A stretch of DNA of 7,891 bases from Candidatus Binatus soli. GTDB lineage: Bacteria > Desulfobacterota > Binatia > Binatales > Binataceae. How positions within the stretch are numbered: position 1 is the stretch's first letter; each line of letters opens with the position of its first letter. A program made the translations under genes and the position numbers. Where the stretch lies: contig DLMJ01000023.1 in NCBI GenBank assembly GCA_002479255.1, forward strand, positions 1 through 7,891. Reading direction: 5' to 3'. This document shows positions 5,727 through 7,891 of this stretch, in pieces. Under the pieces are notes generated by a model. The model searched no databases. It was not told where the DNA came from and was given only the letters and a program-made list of their open reading frames with translations.

Positions 5727-5772
5727 ACTCGTAATCAGCAGGTCGCCGGTTCGAATCCGGCGGGTGGCTCCA
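5727..5772 (+). pseudogene. 3' fragment of tRNA-Thr(CGT), probable integrase attachment-site scar
   Basis: The 46 bases read as the 3' part of a tRNA. The anticodon loop CTCGTAA (5728-5734, anticodon CGT) is followed by the stem 3' strand TCAGC (5735-5739) and the variable loop AGGTC. The T arm is GCCGG-TTCGAAT-CCGGC (5745-5761), followed by acceptor strand GGGTGGC (5762-5768), discriminator T and encoded CCA (5770-5772). The 5' partners are absent: the bases before the loop (GACTCA) do not pair with TCAGC, and no D arm or GCCACCC strand is present at the expected place. Tyrosine recombinases commonly use exactly this segment, anticodon loop to 3' end, as the attachment core. The displaced fragment marks the distal end of the insert, so by orientation the insert would lie to the left. 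The T arm could also form a hairpin after the convergent genes. Confidence 0.75.
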
Positions 5773-5795
5773 GAGAAGCGACGCAGGAGGATCGG

Positions 5796-6608
5796 TTATC
5801 GCGCGGCGGACGCGAGCATCGCTAGCGCGATTTTATGCAGCTCGCGATCGCCGGCGGCGATGATCTGCCCGCCGTCATATGGTGGGCCGCCCGACCAACT
5901 CGTCACGATTCCACCTGCGGCCTCGATGATCGGGATGAGCGGTTGGATATCGTAAGGCTGGAGGCTCGATTCGATCACCAGATCGATGAAGCCCGAGGCG
6001 AGCAGGCAGTACGAATAACAATCGCCGCCGTAGCGCCTCATCCGCGCCTTGGATGCGAGCTGGCGAAACGCCTCGCGTTCGCCCGGGCCGGAGAACATCG
6101 CCGGATCGGTTGCGCAGACGATCGCGTCTTCGAGCCGCCGGCATTCGCGCACCCGAAGCGGGTTGCTCAGGCCGCGACCCCTCAGTTCGGCGCCCAGGCG
6201 TGAACCGATGAACGTCTCGCCCGTGTACGGCTGATGCATCACGCCGATCACCGGTCGCGCACCGTCGTTGAGTGCGATCAAAACGCCCCAATGCAGTTGT
6301 CCGATAATGAAGGCGCGCGTCCCGTCAATCGGATCGATGATCCAGGTCAGGCCGTCGGTGCCGGCCGCGAAGCCTTGCTCCTCGCCGAGGATTCCGTGGC
6401 CGGGATGAACACGGTGAATCTCGTCGCGGATTGCTCGCTCCGCCGCACGATCGGCGAGCGTCACCGGATCGTAGCCGCTGCCGCTTGCCTTATTCTCGAC
6501 CGCCAGGCGCACGCGAAAATACGGCAGGATCGTGCGTCCCGCGAGGTCCGCCAGATGGCAGGCAAAGGCGGCGTACTCTCCGATCGCGCGATCATCCATC
6601 GTCGGCAT
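5796..6608 (-). CDS. hisN: HisN-type histidinol-phosphatase (inositol monophosphatase family)
   Basis: The 270-residue protein has the normal length and all motifs of the Mg2+- or Li+-sensitive phosphatase superfamily. These are DPVTLAD (47-53), GEE (75-77), the metal-binding DPIDGTRAF (92-100) and YDIQPLIPIIEAAGG (219-233) with the third metal aspartate, D220. Segments such as IIGQLHWGVLIAL (101-113) and YGGDCYSYCLLASGFIDLVIE (193-213) are those I associate with HisN, the enzyme that dephosphorylates L-histidinol phosphate in histidine synthesis in bacteria lacking the HisB or PHP-type phosphatase. It lies 28 bases downstream of the lyase-like gene on the same strand and is probably co-transcribed, an unusual place for a his gene. 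Another phosphomonoester substrate is therefore possible. The start is at 6608 or at the ATG at 6599; neither has a clear ribosome binding site. Confidence 0.8.
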   Translation of the reverse strand: MPTMDDRAIGEYAAFACHLADLAGRTILPYFRVRLAVENKASGSGYDPVTLADRAAERAIRDEIHRVHPGHGILGEEQGFAAGTDGLTWIIDPIDGTRAFIIGQLHWGVLIALNDGARPVIGVMHQPYTGETFIGSRLGAELRGRGLSNPLRVRECRRLEDAIVCATDPAMFSGPGEREAFRQLASKARMRRYGGDCYSYCLLASGFIDLVIESSLQPYDIQPLIPIIEAAGGIVTSWSGGPPYDGGQIIAAGDRELHKIALAMLASAAR

Positions 6609-6636
6609 AGGCTGGTCTGCTCGGGAGCCGGCCCGG

Positions 6637-7891
6637 TTACGGGACTTCGGTGCTCGCGTCGAGCCACGCGAACATCAGTTCATTCACCATCGATGGATCG
6701 AGCGAGGCTGCGCCGCCGCCGTACACCGCGCCGCTGCGCGCGGGCGTCGCGGGCGGATTCTTCGCGTACTCGACGCCGGCCGCGATGTCTTTGACGAAAC
6801 GCGCCGCCACGCCCGGAAGTGTCTGCGGCAAGGTGACGCACAGATGAAAGCCGGCGGGCCGCTGAAGCCCGTTAAGCCGCCATCCACGCTCCACGAGGAA
6901 ATCGTTGACGTGGTAGATGTCCACCTTGTCCGACGTGAACGCGATGCAGTAGGTCGGCTTGCCGATAATCTTGAGCGCCGGGATTTTTGCGACCCCCGAC
7001 TTGATCGTGTCCGCCGCCTTCATGATGCGGCGGGTCGCCTTCAGGTAGCCCTCCTCGCCGAGCGTGACCATCGCCGCCCATGTCGATGCGCTGATTCCCT
7101 CCGAGCGGCTGCCCGCCACCGTGGGCGACGCATACAACCCGCCCTGCCAGTCGCTCATCGCAAAATACATGCGCCGTCGCAACGCGCGATTGCGATAGAG
7201 CACGACCGACGCACCCTTCAGCCCATAGCCCCATTTGTGCGTATCGCACGACATCGAGGTGACGCCAGGCAGGCGGAAGTCGAACGCCGGAACGTCATAG
7301 CCGAGCTTTGCGATCCACGGCAGGATGAAACCGCCGAAGCAGCTATCGACGTGCAGACCGACGCCGGCTTCAAGCGCGAGCTCGGACAACTTCTCGATCG
7401 GATCGATCAGCCCGTGCGGGTAATTCGCCGCCGAACCCGCGATCGCGATGGTGTTGGGCCCGATGGCGCGCCGCATCGCGTCCACGTCGGCCAGGTAATC
7501 GGCTCCGACCGGCACGCGAATCAGCTTGATGCCGAAAAAGTGTGCGCCTTTGGAAAATGCCGGATGAATCGTCTCGGGCACCACCATCTCGGGCGCTGTG
7601 ATTGCGCGCTCGGCACGCCCTTTCTCCCGATACGCCAGCATCGGCAGGATGATGCTCTCGGTGCCGCCCGAAGTGATCGCTCCGCAAACGTCGGCCTGTG
7701 GGTCCTTCTCGCGCGCGAGCGCCGCGCCGAGCATCCGCGCGGTCATCGCGATTACCTCGCCCTCGAATTTGGTGCCGCTCGGGCACATGTCGCGCTGCAG
7801 CAGGTTGACGTGCGAGAACAGCGCGAACACGCGGTTGAGGTAAGCGTAGTGCTCCATCCCGCCGTGGTAGTAGGTGCCCGAGATCTGGCCG
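6637..7891 (-). CDS. Sphingosine-1-phosphate-lyase-like PLP-dependent enzyme (partial, N-terminus beyond right edge)
   Basis: The frame stays open to the window edge. The ATG at 7857 is internal, because the codons before it read GQISGTYYHGG, the conserved SGAVYHG-like start of the catalytic domain. Counting from that Met, the visible motifs are TSGGTES (62-68, PLP phosphate binding), HVDSCFGGF (169-177, the Asp that contacts the PLP ring) and SCDTHKWGYGLKG (203-215), where Lys208 is the PLP Schiff-base lysine. SDWQGGLYASPTVAGSR (235-251) follows, then a C-terminal domain ending with SGAVYGGGA (375-383). The order and wording match sphingosine-1-phosphate lyase along the whole length, better than glutamate or tyrosine decarboxylases. 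That enzyme cleaves phosphorylated long-chain bases to phosphoethanolamine and a fatty aldehyde. By comparison with bacterial homologues, perhaps 90 residues are missing. The true substrate is unproven; a related phospho-amine or amino-acid decarboxylase activity is possible. Confidence 0.87.
   Translation of the reverse strand, partial: GQISGTYYHGGMEHYAYLNRVFALFSHVNLLQRDMCPSGTKFEGEVIAMTARMLGAALAREKDPQADVCGAITSGGTESIILPMLAYREKGRAERAITAPEMVVPETIHPAFSKGAHFFGIKLIRVPVGADYLADVDAMRRAIGPNTIAIAGSAANYPHGLIDPIEKLSELALEAGVGLHVDSCFGGFILPWIAKLGYDVPAFDFRLPGVTSMSCDTHKWGYGLKGASVVLYRNRALRRRMYFAMSDWQGGLYASPTVAGSRSEGISASTWAAMVTLGEEGYLKATRRIMKAADTIKSGVAKIPALKIIGKPTYCIAFTSDKVDIYHVNDFLVERGWRLNGLQRPAGFHLCVTLPQTLPGVAARFVKDIAAGVEYAKNPPATPARSGAVYGGGAASLDPSMVNELMFAWLDASTEVP

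Noticed and set aside
5697..5772. A complete tRNA gene ending at 5772
   Set aside because: No acceptor 5' strand, D arm or anticodon 5' stem is present in the required 30 bases, so only the 3' part is called.
5745..5772. 3' end of a tmRNA
   Set aside because: The anticodon loop, five-base variable loop and CCA position fit a tRNA-Thr. The characteristic tmRNA end and upstream tag-coding structure are absent.

Overview
The window is GC-rich, tightly packed bacterial DNA with five well-supported genes, two partial or full genes at the edges, one cysteine-rich lipoprotein and one tentative small secreted protein. Secreted lipoproteins, a Gfo/Idh/MocA dehydrogenase, a HisN-type phosphatase and a sphingosine-1-phosphate-lyase homologue together fit a soil or environmental Gram-negative bacterium, for example a deltaproteobacterial or related lineage. 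This placement is a guess; no rRNA or marker gene is present to settle it.

Left part (1-2569): an exported-looking protein is cut by the left edge (1-282, + strand). It is visibly more AT-rich than the rest. A convergent gene follows (368-2569, - strand), encoding a large lipoprotein made almost wholly of 14 kelch-type repeats, best read as two seven-bladed propellers in tandem. Middle part (2570-3738): a sparse stretch holds a terminator-like hairpin, a possible small secreted protein (2859-3149, -) and a twin-CX3C cysteine-rich lipoprotein (3251-3694, -). A short divergent intergenic region with a dyad separates the lipoprotein from the next gene. Right-middle (3739-5633, +): a Gfo/Idh/MocA-family NAD(P)-dependent oxidoreductase is followed by a periplasmic SRPBCC-fold protein with a strong ribosome binding site.

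At 5727-5772 lies the 3' part of a tRNA-Thr(CGT): anticodon loop, T arm, acceptor 3' strand and encoded CCA, with no 5' half. This is the classic scar of integrase-mediated insertion into a tRNA gene. It suggests that DNA to its left belongs to an inserted island and DNA to its right is ancestral chromosome.

Right part (5796-7891, -): a probable two-gene operon encodes a sphingosine-1-phosphate-lyase-like PLP enzyme (its N-terminus runs off the right edge) and, 28 bases downstream, a HisN-type inositol-monophosphatase-family phosphatase. Most genes point to envelope or periplasmic functions or to small-molecule metabolism. I see no defence system, CRISPR array, transposase or complete RNA gene. 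The most noteworthy signals are the tRNA scar, the lyase/phosphatase pair, the twin-CX3C lipoprotein and the double propeller.
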